From positions 1 through 55,879 of the forward strand of contig WNKP01000020.1 in NCBI GenBank assembly GCA_009797885.1: a DNA stretch of 55,879 nt. Direction: 5' to 3'. The DNA comes from Flavobacteriaceae bacterium GF1 (GTDB taxonomy: Bacteria; Bacteroidota; Bacteroidia; Flavobacteriales; Flavobacteriaceae). How positions within the stretch are numbered: position 1 is the first letter of the stretch; the number at the start of each line of letters is the position of its first letter. Positions 17,596 through 25,061 of this stretch are shown in pieces. Under the pieces are notes generated by a model. It was given only the letters and a program-made list of their open reading frames with translations, searched no databases and was not told the DNA's origin. The translations under genes and the position numbers were made by a program.

Positions 17596-17934
17596 TTAGT
17601 TGATTCCGGCATAACCACTTTCCCCTGTTCGTATTCTGTATGCTTCCAATACTTCGGACACAAATATTTTTCCGTCACCAACATTGCCCGTTGCAGCGGT
17701 TTTTATAAGTGTGTCCACCGTTTTTTCAACAAATTCATCAGATACCACAATGACTAAATACCTTCTTTGTATATCCGTGGTACTATAGGTGATACCCCGG
17801 TATACATGGCCCTGCTTTTCATTGCCAACTCCTGTTACATCCCAATAACTGAAAAAGTTGACCTCAATTTCATGAAGCGCTTTTTTCACCTCATCAAATT
17901 TTGATTTTCGAATAATTGCCTCGACTTTTTTCAT
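17596..17934 (-). CDS. glnK: Nitrogen regulatory P-II protein (GlnK-like)
   Basis: A 112-residue P-II signal protein. The C-terminal signature GNVGDGKIFVSEVLEAYRIRTGE (about 83-105) is well conserved. The T-loop runs GVGNEKQGHVYRGITY; Tyr50 matches the usual uridylylation site. The loop is about one residue shorter than in E. coli GlnK, and the segment after it (STTDIQRRYL) lacks the usual DFLPK. It is therefore a divergent Bacteroidota-type P-II whose modification is uncertain. Its immediate neighbour amt supports GlnK over GlnB. A TATATTTG box lies 22 bases upstream. Confidence 0.92.
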   Translation of the reverse strand: MKKVEAIIRKSKFDEVKKALHEIEVNFFSYWDVTGVGNEKQGHVYRGITYSTTDIQRRYLVIVVSDEFVEKTVDTLIKTAATGNVGDGKIFVSEVLEAYRIRTGESGYAGIN

Positions 17935-17956
17935 AATTGATTTATGGTTAAAGTTT

Positions 17957-17964
17957 CAAATATA
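17957..17964 (-). promoter_or_regulatory. Candidate -7 promoter box for glnK-amt
   Basis: TATATTTG on the minus strand matches the Bacteroidota TAnnTTTG box and ends 22 bases before the glnK ATG. No TTG is found at the expected -33 distance, so activation by a regulator may be needed. Confidence 0.5.
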
Positions 17965-18155
17965 TGTGAATAGAATCCTAACCCTATACTTTTTTGGGAT
18001 TGGGAATTGATTTTTACGAAGTATTTTGAAAAGAACCCTATAGAATTAGGGGTATGTAAATTTTTTGTAAAGTTTTTTGCGAATTTCGATAACTTAAACG
18101 AAAAAATGGGTTCTTTTAGTTGAGGATAATGTGACAAAATAGGTTTAAGAGGTAC

Positions 18156-18181
18156 TTTTTATGCAATAAAAAGCATAAAAA
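18156..18181 (-). terminator. AT-rich hairpin after crcB
   Basis: TTTTTATGC and GCATAAAAA form a 9-bp stem with an 8-base loop in the space between crcB and glnK. It could end crcB transcription on the minus strand, but the stem is AT-rich and weak. Confidence 0.35.
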
Positions 18182-18207
18182 AATGAAAAGAATGAAAACA
18201 GCGTATC

Positions 18208-18579
18208 CTAAAATAATTTAGAAAGCCAAATGCCTAGGGATACTGCCAATATACCCGTAATGATGCTTAAAATGGCATAAATGGAAAAGTGAAATATTTC
18301 CCCGGATTTCAAGAGGGAGTGCTTTTCAAATGCAAAGGCCGAGAAAGTAGTAAAGCCACCACAAAAGCCAGCTACCAATAATAACATCTGGTTTTCGGTA
18401 AGTAGTTTTCCTTTGGTGAACATCCCCATTACCAATCCAATTAGCAAGCAACCAATGATATTCACCAAGAAGGTGCCTAGAAAGAAATTTTTAAGGAAAG
18501 GATTAAGGGCTCTTGACATTAGAAATCTAAGGGCGCTGCCAACACCACCACCCAAAAAGACTAAAAAAACTTGCTTCAT
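18208..18579 (-). CDS. crcB: Fluoride exporter CrcB/Fluc
   Basis: A small four-helix fluoride channel of 123 residues that works as an antiparallel dimer in the inner membrane. The family motifs are present: GGGVGSALRF at 10-19, Asn40 in GTFLVNIIG, and GFCGGFTTFSAF at 71-82 carrying the pore Phe and Thr residues and the central Na-binding turn. I see no obvious fluoride riboswitch before it. A small membrane protein gene ends 16 bases upstream on the same strand, so the two are probably co-transcribed. Confidence 0.95.
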   Translation of the reverse strand: MKQVFLVFLGGGVGSALRFLMSRALNPFLKNFFLGTFLVNIIGCLLIGLVMGMFTKGKLLTENQMLLLVAGFCGGFTTFSAFAFEKHSLLKSGEIFHFSIYAILSIITGILAVSLGIWLSKLF

Positions 18580-18595
18580 GCCCTAAAACTAAGGA

Positions 18596-18775
18596 CTAAA
18601 CGGCTTTCTTGTACTTGGTTTCAGAAATTTCTGTAGGAGGGAATTTTATAATATTGTCGTCTGAATGTTTCTGAAACTTCTTTTTAAAGCCGTCCATGGT
18701 GCCGTTTGCACTAAAAACCAGTAAAGCCCCATTGACAGCCATTAAAACGAATAAAATGCTGAAAAATGTTATCAT
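18596..18775 (-). CDS. Tiny single-helix membrane protein, 59 residues
   Basis: An ATG-started frame of 59 codons upstream of crcB on the same strand. Residues 1-22 form one hydrophobic helix (MITFFSILFVLMAVNGALLV). A basic/polar tail follows (DGFKKKFQKHSDDN) and ends in TKYKKAV. A TACTTTTG box sits 21 bases before the start, and the stop is 16 bases from crcB, which together argue for a real gene. The first 25 residues match the 27-residue protein encoded at 34509-34592 at 12 positions without gaps. Function unknown; topology probably N-out with a cytoplasmic basic tail. Confidence 0.7.
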   Translation of the reverse strand: MITFFSILFVLMAVNGALLVFSANGTMDGFKKKFQKHSDDNIIKFPPTEISETKYKKAV

Positions 18776-18796
18776 TTTTTGGTTAGATTAACACTA

Positions 18797-18804
18797 CAAA
18801 AGTA
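18797..18804 (-). promoter_or_regulatory. Candidate -7 promoter box for the small protein-crcB operon
   Basis: TACTTTTG on the minus strand fits TAnnTTTG, 21 bases before the ATG of the 59-residue protein. A TTG lies too far upstream (about 30 bases) to be a textbook partner. Confidence 0.5.
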
Positions 18805-18884
18805 CGTCTTTTCCTATTTCATACGAGAGAAAAGCAAGGATTGTTGTAAAAATCTTAATTTTTGTGGTGTATTCAATATAACTG

Positions 18885-19073
18885 TTAATTTTTGAGAAGG
18901 TGTTTAATTATAAAGAGAAAAACCACAAAACCGATAAAGGTCAATACTACCAATTTTACCCCTTTGTAATTCTTTTGGTGTAACTTTTTATCCTTTCGGT
19001 ACATAAAAAACAATATGGTCGTAAATCCAAGGATAAATAAAATCGCAAAAATGGTTTGACCTGTGGAGAACAT
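18885..19073 (-). CDS. Small two-helix membrane protein, 62 residues
   Basis: Starting at the second Met (19073) gives 62 residues with two hydrophobic helices (about 3-23 and 41-59) separated by a strongly basic loop (YRKDKKLHQKNYKG). By the positive-inside rule the loop is cytoplasmic and both ends face out. A seven-residue longer version starts at 19094 and would begin with MRKIRKS. It is divergent from the pyrophosphatase gene at 19109, which leaves only about 35 bases between starts. No family recognised. Confidence 0.65.
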   Translation of the reverse strand: MFSTGQTIFAILFILGFTTILFFMYRKDKKLHQKNYKGVKLVVLTFIGFVVFLFIIKHLLKN

Positions 19074-19108
19074 ACTTTTTCTTATTTTTCGCAAAACTAA
19101 CCCAATTA

Positions 19109-19504
19109 ATGAATTTTATGAAACAGAAATTGGATGCGGTCAAAGCATTTCATCAGGCATTTGGACTAGGGGTTCTCAATGCGCCCAAGGCAGACTTGGG
19201 ATTGGACAAAATAAAACTGCGATTTAATTTAATGGATGAAGAGAACGAAGAGTATCTGGAAGCTGCTCAAAAAGGAGACTTGGTGGAAGTGGCGGATGCA
19301 TTGGGGGATATGCTCTACATTCTGTGCGGGACAATCCTGGAGCATGGTCTTCAGTACAAAATCGAAGCTGTTTTTAACGAAATCCAACGAAGTAACATGA
19401 GCAAATTAGGAGTAGATGGCAGACCCATTTACAGGGAAGATGGCAAAGTGATGAAGGGCCCCAATTATTTTGAACCCAATATTTCCGAAATATTGGAAAA
19501 CTAA
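19109..19504 (+). CDS. MazG-like nucleotide pyrophosphohydrolase
   Basis: A 131-residue all-helical protein of the MazG/HisE-like NTP pyrophosphohydrolase group. The metal-binding signature is visible as Glu45-x-x-Glu48 (EENEEY) followed by Glu60-x-x-Asp63 with Asp67 (VEVADALGDMLY). The C-terminal part (SNMSKLGVDGRPIYREDGKV) is typical of the single-domain flavobacterial members often named phosphoribosyl-ATP pyrophosphohydrolase-like. Its likely role is hydrolysis of non-standard nucleotides; the substrate is unproven, and no histidine genes are nearby. Confidence 0.85.
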   Translation: MNFMKQKLDAVKAFHQAFGLGVLNAPKADLGLDKIKLRFNLMDEENEEYLEAAQKGDLVEVADALGDMLYILCGTILEHGLQYKIEAVFNEIQRSNMSKLGVDGRPIYREDGKVMKGPNYFEPNISEILEN

Positions 19505-19537
19505 AAAGGGGATAATACCCCTTTTTGCAGCGCTATT

Positions 19538-20605
19538 TTAGCATACACGATACCGCCAACCGAACTTGTCCTCTGTTCTATTGTATTGAATATCGGTAAT
19601 CTTGGTCTTTAAAGTAGAGGCATAGCTGTGCGCCAGTTCAGGCAATACATATTCCTCTCCCTTATACCCAAATGCCGAAATTGGGGATATGACGGCTGCG
19701 GTGCCCGCCCCAAACATTTCTTTCAAAGTTCCGTTTTCGACCGCTTCAACTACCTCGGAAACCTTAATTTTTCGTACTTCCGTTTCAATGCCCATATCTT
19801 CGGCAAGCTCCAAAATACTTTTTCTGGTAATTCCGTCCAAAATGCGGTCGCTGGTAGGCGCCGTAAGCAAGGTGTCATTTATTCGTATAAAAATGTTCAT
19901 GGCCCCTGCTTCCTCTATATACTCATGGTTATGGTCATCTGTCCAAACAACCTGTTGGTAACCTTGGTCCGCTGCCAATTTTGTTGGGTAAAATTGTGCT
20001 GCGTAATTTCCACCTGCCTTTGCATACCCAACACCACCGTTTGCGGCCCTGGCGTAGGTCTCTTCAATAAGTACCTTTACCTTTCCCGAGAAATAAGCGC
20101 CTGAAGGCGCAAGGGCAATCAGAAACTTATATTCATCGGCAGGGGAGGCATGCAGTCCGGTTCCCGAAGCAAACATAAAAGGCCTTACATATAAGGAACT
20201 TCCCGGGCTTTGGGGTATCCAATCCTTTTCCAATTCCAATAAGGTGGTCAGGCCCTCCATAAAGTATTCCTGCGGCAGTTCGGGTATGGCCATTCTTTCC
20301 GCAGATTTGTTGAGCCGGGCATGGTTATCCTTTGGTCGAAACAACCAAACTTGTCCTTCCTGGTCCTTGTAGGCCTTCATTCCTTCAAAAATGGATTGTC
20401 CGTAATGAAAGATTTTTGAGGCGGGGTCCAATGCAATGGGCTGGTAAGGAATGATTTTTGGAACGCTCCAGGTTCCATTTTTATAATCAGACACCAACAT
20501 ATGGTCCGTGTAGACACTTCCAAAGGAAAGGTTGTTGAAATCGACCTCATGGATTTTGGTTGTGGTCGACTTTTCTATAGCGATATGTTTAGATTGTACC
20601 TCCAT
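19538..20605 (-). CDS. ilvE: Branched-chain amino acid aminotransferase
   Basis: PLP enzyme interconverting Leu, Ile and Val with their 2-keto acids. At 355 residues it belongs to the group resembling eukaryotic BCATs. The PLP lysine is Lys196 in GYAKAGGNYAAQ. SIFEGMKAYK (71-80), SLYVRPFMFASG and YIEEAGAMNIFI are further signatures. It lies alone between two plus-strand genes. Its divergent neighbour at 20681 starts 75 bases away. With icmF and HMG-CoA lyase elsewhere in the window it belongs to branched-chain metabolism, though not in one operon. Confidence 0.96.
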   Translation of the reverse strand: MEVQSKHIAIEKSTTTKIHEVDFNNLSFGSVYTDHMLVSDYKNGTWSVPKIIPYQPIALDPASKIFHYGQSIFEGMKAYKDQEGQVWLFRPKDNHARLNKSAERMAIPELPQEYFMEGLTTLLELEKDWIPQSPGSSLYVRPFMFASGTGLHASPADEYKFLIALAPSGAYFSGKVKVLIEETYARAANGGVGYAKAGGNYAAQFYPTKLAADQGYQQVVWTDDHNHEYIEEAGAMNIFIRINDTLLTAPTSDRILDGITRKSILELAEDMGIETEVRKIKVSEVVEAVENGTLKEMFGAGTAAVISPISAFGYKGEEYVLPELAHSYASTLKTKITDIQYNRTEDKFGWRYRVC

Positions 20606-20610
20606 CTCCG

Positions 20611-20618
20611 TATTTTTG
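20611..20618 (+). promoter_or_regulatory. Candidate -7 promoter box for the DUF4920 gene
   Basis: TATTTTTG matches TAnnTTTG and lies 62 bases before the chosen ATG at 20681. A TTG at 20594-20596 is 14 bases upstream, shorter than the usual spacing. Confidence 0.4.
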
Positions 20619-20680
20619 CAATGTTAAAATTAGCGAATTTCACCGCATTTTGCGGGGAATGGGCTTATAAATTCAAACAA

Positions 20681-21172
20681 ATGTTAAAGACCGATATTTT
20701 TTTACGCAAATCCATTTTTTTTAACATTTTTCTTGTGATTTTGTTGTCTTCCGGGGCTACTAGGGCCATTGCACAGGATTACAATACCTACGGTTCTTCT
20801 TTTGATGTTGGGGAGGACGTGAAGAAATCCTCAAAAGTATTTGAAAATATGGAGGTTTCCGATCCGTTACAATCCCAGTTGACCGGGGTCATTACCGAAG
20901 TATGTCAGGCCAAAGGCTGTTGGATGAAGGTGGATTTGGTAGATGGAAAGGAGGTCTTTGTCCGGTTTAAGGATTATGGATTTTTTGTCCCAAAGGATGT
21001 TGCAGGAAAGGATGTTATTTTGAACGGAATGGCCTTTGTTGAGGAAATGACCGTGGAAGACCAAAAGCATTATGCCGAGGATGAAGGCGCAACCCAAGAA
21101 GAATTGGCAAAGATTACAGAACCTAAACAGACCCTTAGGTTTGAAGCGGACGGTGTGCGGATAGCCAACTGA
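20681..21172 (+). CDS. DUF4920 family exported protein
   Basis: The open frame reaches back to 20501, but that would overlap ilvE head-on. The ATG at 20681 begins a proper signal peptide (1-32, ending in AIAQ), giving 163 residues. The DUF4920 core includes GVITEVCQAKGCWMKVDL, VFVRFKDYGFFVPKD, and later QKHYAEDEGA. Cys75 and Cys80 form a C-x4-C pair and His is conserved in KHYAED, so metal binding or a redox role is conceivable. The function is not established. It ends 2 bases before mnmD, so both are likely in one transcript. Confidence 0.85.
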   Translation: MLKTDIFLRKSIFFNIFLVILLSSGATRAIAQDYNTYGSSFDVGEDVKKSSKVFENMEVSDPLQSQLTGVITEVCQAKGCWMKVDLVDGKEVFVRFKDYGFFVPKDVAGKDVILNGMAFVEEMTVEDQKHYAEDEGATQEELAKITEPKQTLRFEADGVRIAN

Positions 21173-21174
21173 TT

Positions 21175-21837
21175 TTGAAACGCAAGATTATTGTCACCGG
21201 TGATGGTTCCAAAACCATCCATATAGAAGATTGGAACGAACAGTACCATTCCAAGCACGGCGCCATCCAAGAAGCCTACCATGTCTTTTTAAAGAATGGA
21301 CTATTTGCATTGGAACGATCCAGGATTTCAATTTTGGAGATAGGCTTTGGAACAGCCCTAAATGCTTTGATTACCTATTACGAGGCACAAAAGAACGGAT
21401 TTACCATTGAATATGTGGGCGTGGAAGCCTTCCCTATTTCCTTTGGGGAAATTACCCAATTGAATTACGTTTCCCAGTTGGGGGAAAATCAGTTAAGGCC
21501 AATCTATGAAAGGATGCATGGTTCCCCATGGGGGGAAACCGTTGTGCTCAGTCCTTTTTTTAGTTTGATAAAACAACAAAAGGATTTTTTTGAAGTGGAA
21601 GATGACGCTTCGTTCAATCTTATTTATTTTGATGCCTTTGGGCCAAGGGTACAGCCCAAACTTTGGACCGCGGAACTATTCAGGAAAATGCATCGGGCGT
21701 TGCAAGCCAACGGTATTTTGGTTACTTATTCGGCTAAAGGTAGTGTACGAAGAAATCTGGAAGAAGTAGGTTTTTCTGTGGAGCGTTTACCAGGACCGCC
21801 GGGAAAAAGGGAAATGCTAAGGGCGGTCAAGGTGTGA
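21175..21837 (+). CDS. mnmD: tRNA U34 5-methylaminomethyl-2-thiouridine methyltransferase (MnmD-like)
   Basis: A 220-residue SAM-dependent methyltransferase of the MnmC N-terminal-domain type (former DUF752), performing the last methylation of mnm5s2U34 in tRNAs for Lys, Glu and Gln. The stand-alone form lacks the FAD oxidase half of MnmC. SAM motif I is ILEIGFGTALNAL (53-65); YFDAFGPRVQPKLW (near 143-156) is the characteristic motif, and GPPGKREMLRA closes the protein. The start is TTG, 2 bases after the previous stop. Translation is probably coupled. Confidence 0.9.
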   Translation: MKRKIIVTGDGSKTIHIEDWNEQYHSKHGAIQEAYHVFLKNGLFALERSRISILEIGFGTALNALITYYEAQKNGFTIEYVGVEAFPISFGEITQLNYVSQLGENQLRPIYERMHGSPWGETVVLSPFFSLIKQQKDFFEVEDDASFNLIYFDAFGPRVQPKLWTAELFRKMHRALQANGILVTYSAKGSVRRNLEEVGFSVERLPGPPGKREMLRAVKV

Positions 21838-21925
21838 CGAGCTTTCCATCTTTTTGGAATCATCCAGTACCTTTTGTCCGGGTCGGCCCAAAAGTTCAAC
21901 AAGACTGTTAAATTGCTTTTAATAC

Positions 21926-21958
21926 TTGGAAATCAGACAATTCAAAGCTTTACATTTG
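21926..21958 (+). promoter_or_regulatory. Promoter of the TIGR01777 epimerase gene
   Basis: TTG (21926-21928), a 22-base spacer and TACATTTG (21951-21958) fit the Bacteroidota TTG-N(17-23)-TAnnTTTG pattern. The ATG follows 13 bases after the box, implying a very short leader. Confidence 0.65.
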
Positions 21959-21971
21959 TAAAAAAATTAGC

Positions 21972-22934
21972 ATGAGGGTATTGATTACTGGCGCCACCGG
22001 ATTAGTGGGGAAAGCCATAGTAGCGGAGCTAAAGGAAAGGGATATCCCAATTAACTATCTCACCACACGGGAAGAGAAAATCCTCAAGGAAGGGAATTAT
22101 CAGGGATATTTATGGGACCCTTCCAAAGGTGAGGTCGATAAAAATGCGTTCAAGGGAGTAACTGCAATCATCAACCTGGCCGGGGCAACAATTTCAAAAA
22201 AATGGACCGCCTCCTACAAAAAAGAAGTGCTCGAAAGTAGACTGAACAGTCTAAAAACCTTAAAAAAAGGATTGCTGGATTCCGGCAATGATACAGTGGA
22301 AGCTTTTGTTTCTGCGTCTGCCATTGGCATATACCCATATTCTCTAACCACATTTTATGAAGAAAATGAAACCGAGGTCGATACTAGTTTTTTGGGAGAA
22401 GTAGTAGCGGCCTGGGAAAAGGAAATCGATACTTTTCAATCCTTCAATTTTAAAGTATCCAAAATTAGGATTGGATTGGTGCTTTCAAACCAAGGGGGTG
22501 CCCTGCCAAAAATGGTTGCCCCTGTGAACAATTATGTTGGTGCGGCCTTTGGTTCAGGTGAACAATGGCAATCGTGGATTCATATTCAGGATTTGGCAAG
22601 GATGTTCCTGTTTGTTTTGGAAAATGGGTTAAAAGGTACTTTTAATGGAGTGGCACCTAATCCGGTCACCAATGCAAAACTGACCAAGGAACTGGCCAAG
22701 GTGCTGAAAAAGCCCTTGATCATGCCAAATGTTCCCAAAATAATGATGGAAATGGTTTTGGGGGAAATGGCCTATTTGCTCTTTGCAAGTCAGCGGGTGA
22801 GTAGTAAGCGGATAGAGAAAAAAGGATTCATTTTCAATTATAAAAATATATGTAGCGCTTTGGAAAGCTTTTATGGGGGAGAAGAATGCCAGGAAGAGGC
22901 CACAAAACCATCATACGAGGGAAATTATGGTTAG
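21972..22934 (+). CDS. TIGR01777 family NAD(P)-dependent epimerase/reductase
   Basis: A 320-residue extended short-chain dehydrogenase-like protein of the YfcH/SDR39U1 group. The nucleotide-binding loop GATGLVG is at 7-13. The typical family segments YLWDPSKGEVD, INLAGATISKKWT and SAIGIYPY (Tyr at the catalytic position) are present, as are SKIRIGLVLS and the C-terminal domain ending near FNYKNICSALES. Substrate unknown. It has its own promoter and terminator, so it is a single-gene unit. Confidence 0.9.
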   Translation: MRVLITGATGLVGKAIVAELKERDIPINYLTTREEKILKEGNYQGYLWDPSKGEVDKNAFKGVTAIINLAGATISKKWTASYKKEVLESRLNSLKTLKKGLLDSGNDTVEAFVSASAIGIYPYSLTTFYEENETEVDTSFLGEVVAAWEKEIDTFQSFNFKVSKIRIGLVLSNQGGALPKMVAPVNNYVGAAFGSGEQWQSWIHIQDLARMFLFVLENGLKGTFNGVAPNPVTNAKLTKELAKVLKKPLIMPNVPKIMMEMVLGEMAYLLFASQRVSSKRIEKKGFIFNYKNICSALESFYGGEECQEEATKPSYEGNYG

Positions 22935-22953
22935 ATTTTTGTCCAATGATATG

Positions 22954-22976
22954 AAAACCGCCTATTAGGCGGTTTT
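22954..22976 (+). terminator. Intrinsic terminator after the epimerase gene
   Basis: AAAACCGCCTA-T-TAGGCGGTTTT is a perfect stem of up to 11 bp followed by TTTTTTT. It ends the plus-strand epimerase transcript and insulates the grpE promoter 20 bases later. Confidence 0.88.
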
Positions 22977-22996
22977 TTTATGTAATCCTGTGACAT

Positions 22997-23030
22997 TTTG
23001 ACATTTATTTGGGGAATGGCAGTACTTTTG
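22997..23030 (+). promoter_or_regulatory. Promoter of grpE-dnaJ
   Basis: TTTG (22997-23000), a 22-base spacer and TACTTTTG (23023-23030) match the Bacteroidota -33/-7 consensus closely. The grpE ATG is 34 bases after the -7 box. No CIRCE-type inverted repeat is visible, so control by HrcA is not indicated. Confidence 0.7.
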
Positions 23031-23064
23031 CCAGCTCATATTCGAGTTTAAAGTACATAAGCAC

Positions 23065-23634
23065 ATGAGTAAAAAAAGTAAGGTTCAGGAAGTGGATGAA
23101 ACCGTTGAAGAACAACAATCCGTGGATGCGACTGAGCTTGATCAGGAAGAAGTTTCCCATGAAGAGGTAAAAGACGAAGCGCTTTCGGAAGAAGAACAAC
23201 TTCGCGAGGAACTTGCTAAGGAAAAAGACAAATTTTTACGTCTTTTCGCAGAATTTGAAAACTTTAAAAAGCGAACCTCCAAAGAACGGATGGAGCTTTT
23301 TAAAACTGCGGGACAAGAAGTAATGGTATCCTTACTTCCCATTATGGATGATTTTGACCGGGCACTTAAGGAGATTGCGAAGACTAAGGAAAAAGAATTG
23401 CTCAAAGGTGTGGAACTGATCAATACCAAGTTTAGGGAAACATTGAAATCCAAAGGTTTGGAAGAAGTTGAAGTAGGGGAGGGCGACACTTTTGATGCCG
23501 AAATACACGATGCCGTAACCCAAATTCCGGCACCAAACAAAAAATTGCAGGGTAAGGTGATCGATGTGATTGAAAAAGGTTTTAAGCTTGGCGATCGTAT
23601 CATACGTCACCCAAAAGTTGTGGTTGGGAACTAA
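23065..23634 (+). CDS. grpE: Nucleotide exchange factor GrpE
   Basis: Co-chaperone that releases ADP from DnaK; 189 residues. An acidic, disordered N-terminus (1-45, rich in Glu) leads into a long coiled coil (about 45-95, LFAEFENFKKRTSKER) and a C-terminal beta domain with GDTFDAEIHDAV and KGFKLGDRIIRHPKVVVG. The dnaJ ATG follows after 6 bases, so the two form an operon; dnaK is not in the window. Confidence 0.96.
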   Translation: MSKKSKVQEVDETVEEQQSVDATELDQEEVSHEEVKDEALSEEEQLREELAKEKDKFLRLFAEFENFKKRTSKERMELFKTAGQEVMVSLLPIMDDFDRALKEIAKTKEKELLKGVELINTKFRETLKSKGLEEVEVGEGDTFDAEIHDAVTQIPAPNKKLQGKVIDVIEKGFKLGDRIIRHPKVVVGN

Positions 23635-23640
23635 CGCATT

Positions 23641-24753
23641 ATGAAAGAGGATTATTACGATATACTAGGTCTTTCCAAAGGAGCTTCGGCGGCTGAAATA
23701 AAGAAGGCCTATCGAAAAAAGGCCTTGGAATACCATCCTGATAAGAACCCTGGTGATGCCAAGGCAGAAGAAATGTTCAAAAAAGCTGCGGAAGCTTATG
23801 AGGTATTGAGCGATCCTGACAAAAGGGCCAAATACGATCAGTTTGGCCATGCTGCTTTTGAAGGTGGTGGTTTTGGTGGTGGCGGTATGAACATGGAAGA
23901 TATTTTCAGTCAATTTGGAGATATTTTTGGCAGTGCCTTTGGTGGAGGGTTCGGTGGTTTTGGTGGCTTTGGCGGCGGACAGCGCCGTGTAAAGGGCAGT
24001 AACCTTAGAATCCGCGTAAAACTGACCTTGGAAGAAGTGGCCAATGGTGTGGAGAAAAAGGTAAAAGTGAAGCGCAAACTACAGGCAGAAGGGGTTACTT
24101 ACAAAACCTGTGGAACCTGTGGAGGAAGTGGTCAGGTGACCAAAATCACAAATACCATTTTGGGCCGAATGCAAACAGCGACTACCTGCAGTACTTGCGG
24201 TGGGACGGGACAAGTAATTGACCATAGGCCCAGTGGGGCGGATGCCCAGGGACTAAAGGTTGTTGAAGAGACCGTTTCCATAAAAATTCCCCCAGGTGTG
24301 GAAGATGGAATGCAGCTCAAAGTTTCCGGAAAGGGCAATGGTGCTCCAGGGAATGGAGTGGCAGGGGATTTATTGGTGGCCATAGAGACCGAGGACCATC
24401 CCACATTAAAGCGGGAAGGGGACAACCTCCACTATGATTTGTACATCAGTATTTCCGAAGCCGTATTGGGCAGTTCCAAAGAAATAGATACCGTTGGGGG
24501 AAAAGTCCGAATTAAATTGGAATCCGGAATACAATCCGGTAAGATTCTTAGACTACGGGGGAAGGGTATCCAAAGCTTGAACGGATATGGCAGTGGAGAT
24601 CTGTTGGTACACGTTAATGTATGGACACCCAAGGAGTTGACCCGTGAACAACGCGAGTTTTTTGAACGTATGCAAAGTGATGACAATTTTGTGCCAAAAC
24701 CCGAGAAATCCGATAAATCCTTTTTTGAAAAGGTCAAGGATATGTTCTCATAG
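23641..24753 (+). CDS. dnaJ: Chaperone DnaJ with a reduced zinc domain
   Basis: Hsp40 co-chaperone of 370 residues. The J-domain (1-70) has HPD at 32-34, then a Gly/Phe-rich linker (about 74-114, [13 protein letters not shown]). Only two CxxCxGxG motifs are present (Cys157/Cys160 and Cys183/Cys186) instead of four. By spacing they match motifs 2 and 3, i.e. zinc centre II, which is the centre known to matter for DnaK-dependent action. The C-terminal substrate domains (about 195-350) look complete. The reduction seems normal for Flavobacteriaceae rather than a defect. It is co-transcribed with grpE and ends before a hairpin. Confidence 0.95.
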   Translation: MKEDYYDILGLSKGASAAEIKKAYRKKALEYHPDKNPGDAKAEEMFKKAAEAYEVLSDPDKRAKYDQFGHAAFEGGGFGGGGMNMEDIFSQFGDIFGSAFGGGFGGFGGFGGGQRRVKGSNLRIRVKLTLEEVANGVEKKVKVKRKLQAEGVTYKTCGTCGGSGQVTKITNTILGRMQTATTCSTCGGTGQVIDHRPSGADAQGLKVVEETVSIKIPPGVEDGMQLKVSGKGNGAPGNGVAGDLLVAIETEDHPTLKREGDNLHYDLYISISEAVLGSSKEIDTVGGKVRIKLESGIQSGKILRLRGKGIQSLNGYGSGDLLVHVNVWTPKELTREQREFFERMQSDDNFVPKPEKSDKSFFEKVKDMFS

Positions 24754-24796
24754 GAATACTATTAAACAAAAAATCATTTTGTTCAGCGAAAAAACG

Positions 24797-24890
24797 TATA
24801 TTTGACCTTGATACTGTAGACCAGTATCTAATTTTCTTTTTCATAGCAATTTTTTTCCCATCCTTAAACCTTTAAGGGTGGGTTTTGCTT
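24797..24890 (+). ncRNA. Candidate small RNA after dnaJ
   Basis: TATATTTG (24797-24804) matches the -7 box. Just downstream GATACTG-TAGAC-CAGTATC (24810-24828) forms a 7-bp hairpin. A T-rich linker follows, then a second strong hairpin with a T-rich tail (24857-24882 plus TTTTGCTTTT). This is the layout of a transcript of roughly 80 bases with no coding frame. A TTG lies 15 bases before the box, shorter than usual. It could also simply be the dnaJ 3' region with two terminators. Confidence 0.35.
24857..24882 (+). terminator. Intrinsic terminator downstream of dnaJ
   Basis: CCCATCCTTAAA and TTTAAGGGTGGG pair over 12 positions with one G-U pair and a very short loop, followed by TTTTGCTTTT. 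A second small hairpin, TTTTGC...GCAAAA, overlaps its tail. The remainder of 24754-25061 holds only AT-rich sequence and the promoter box of the ABC genes. Confidence 0.75.
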
Positions 24891-25039
24891 TTAAGGGCAA
24901 AACGCTAATTCCAAATTGAAGAACCCCCGAACAGAACTACAATTCAAAGGTTAAACTATATTTTAAGTGTTCGTAAATGATGGCGGACGTATAGTTTTTG
25001 CCAATTTGGATAATCCATTACAAAAAATCCACATAATTG

Positions 25040-25047
25040 TATCTTTG
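25040..25047 (+). promoter_or_regulatory. Candidate -7 box for the ABC-exporter operon
   Basis: TATCTTTG fits TAnnTTTG and lies 14 bases before the ATG of the ATPase gene. No TTG at the usual distance was found. Confidence 0.45.
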
Positions 25048-25061
25048 GCAAAAATTTTTGC

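Noticed and set aside
18580-18884. Fluoride riboswitch before crcB
   Set aside because: The upstream region encodes small membrane proteins and does not show the riboswitch pseudoknot as far as I can tell by eye.
20501-20680. Upstream extension of the DUF4920 gene
   Set aside because: It would overlap ilvE head-on by more than 100 bases, and it puts the signal peptide 60 residues inside the protein.
24797-24890. tRNA or 6S-like RNA
   Set aside because: No cloverleaf and no CCA end; the length (about 80) is far too short for 6S RNA.
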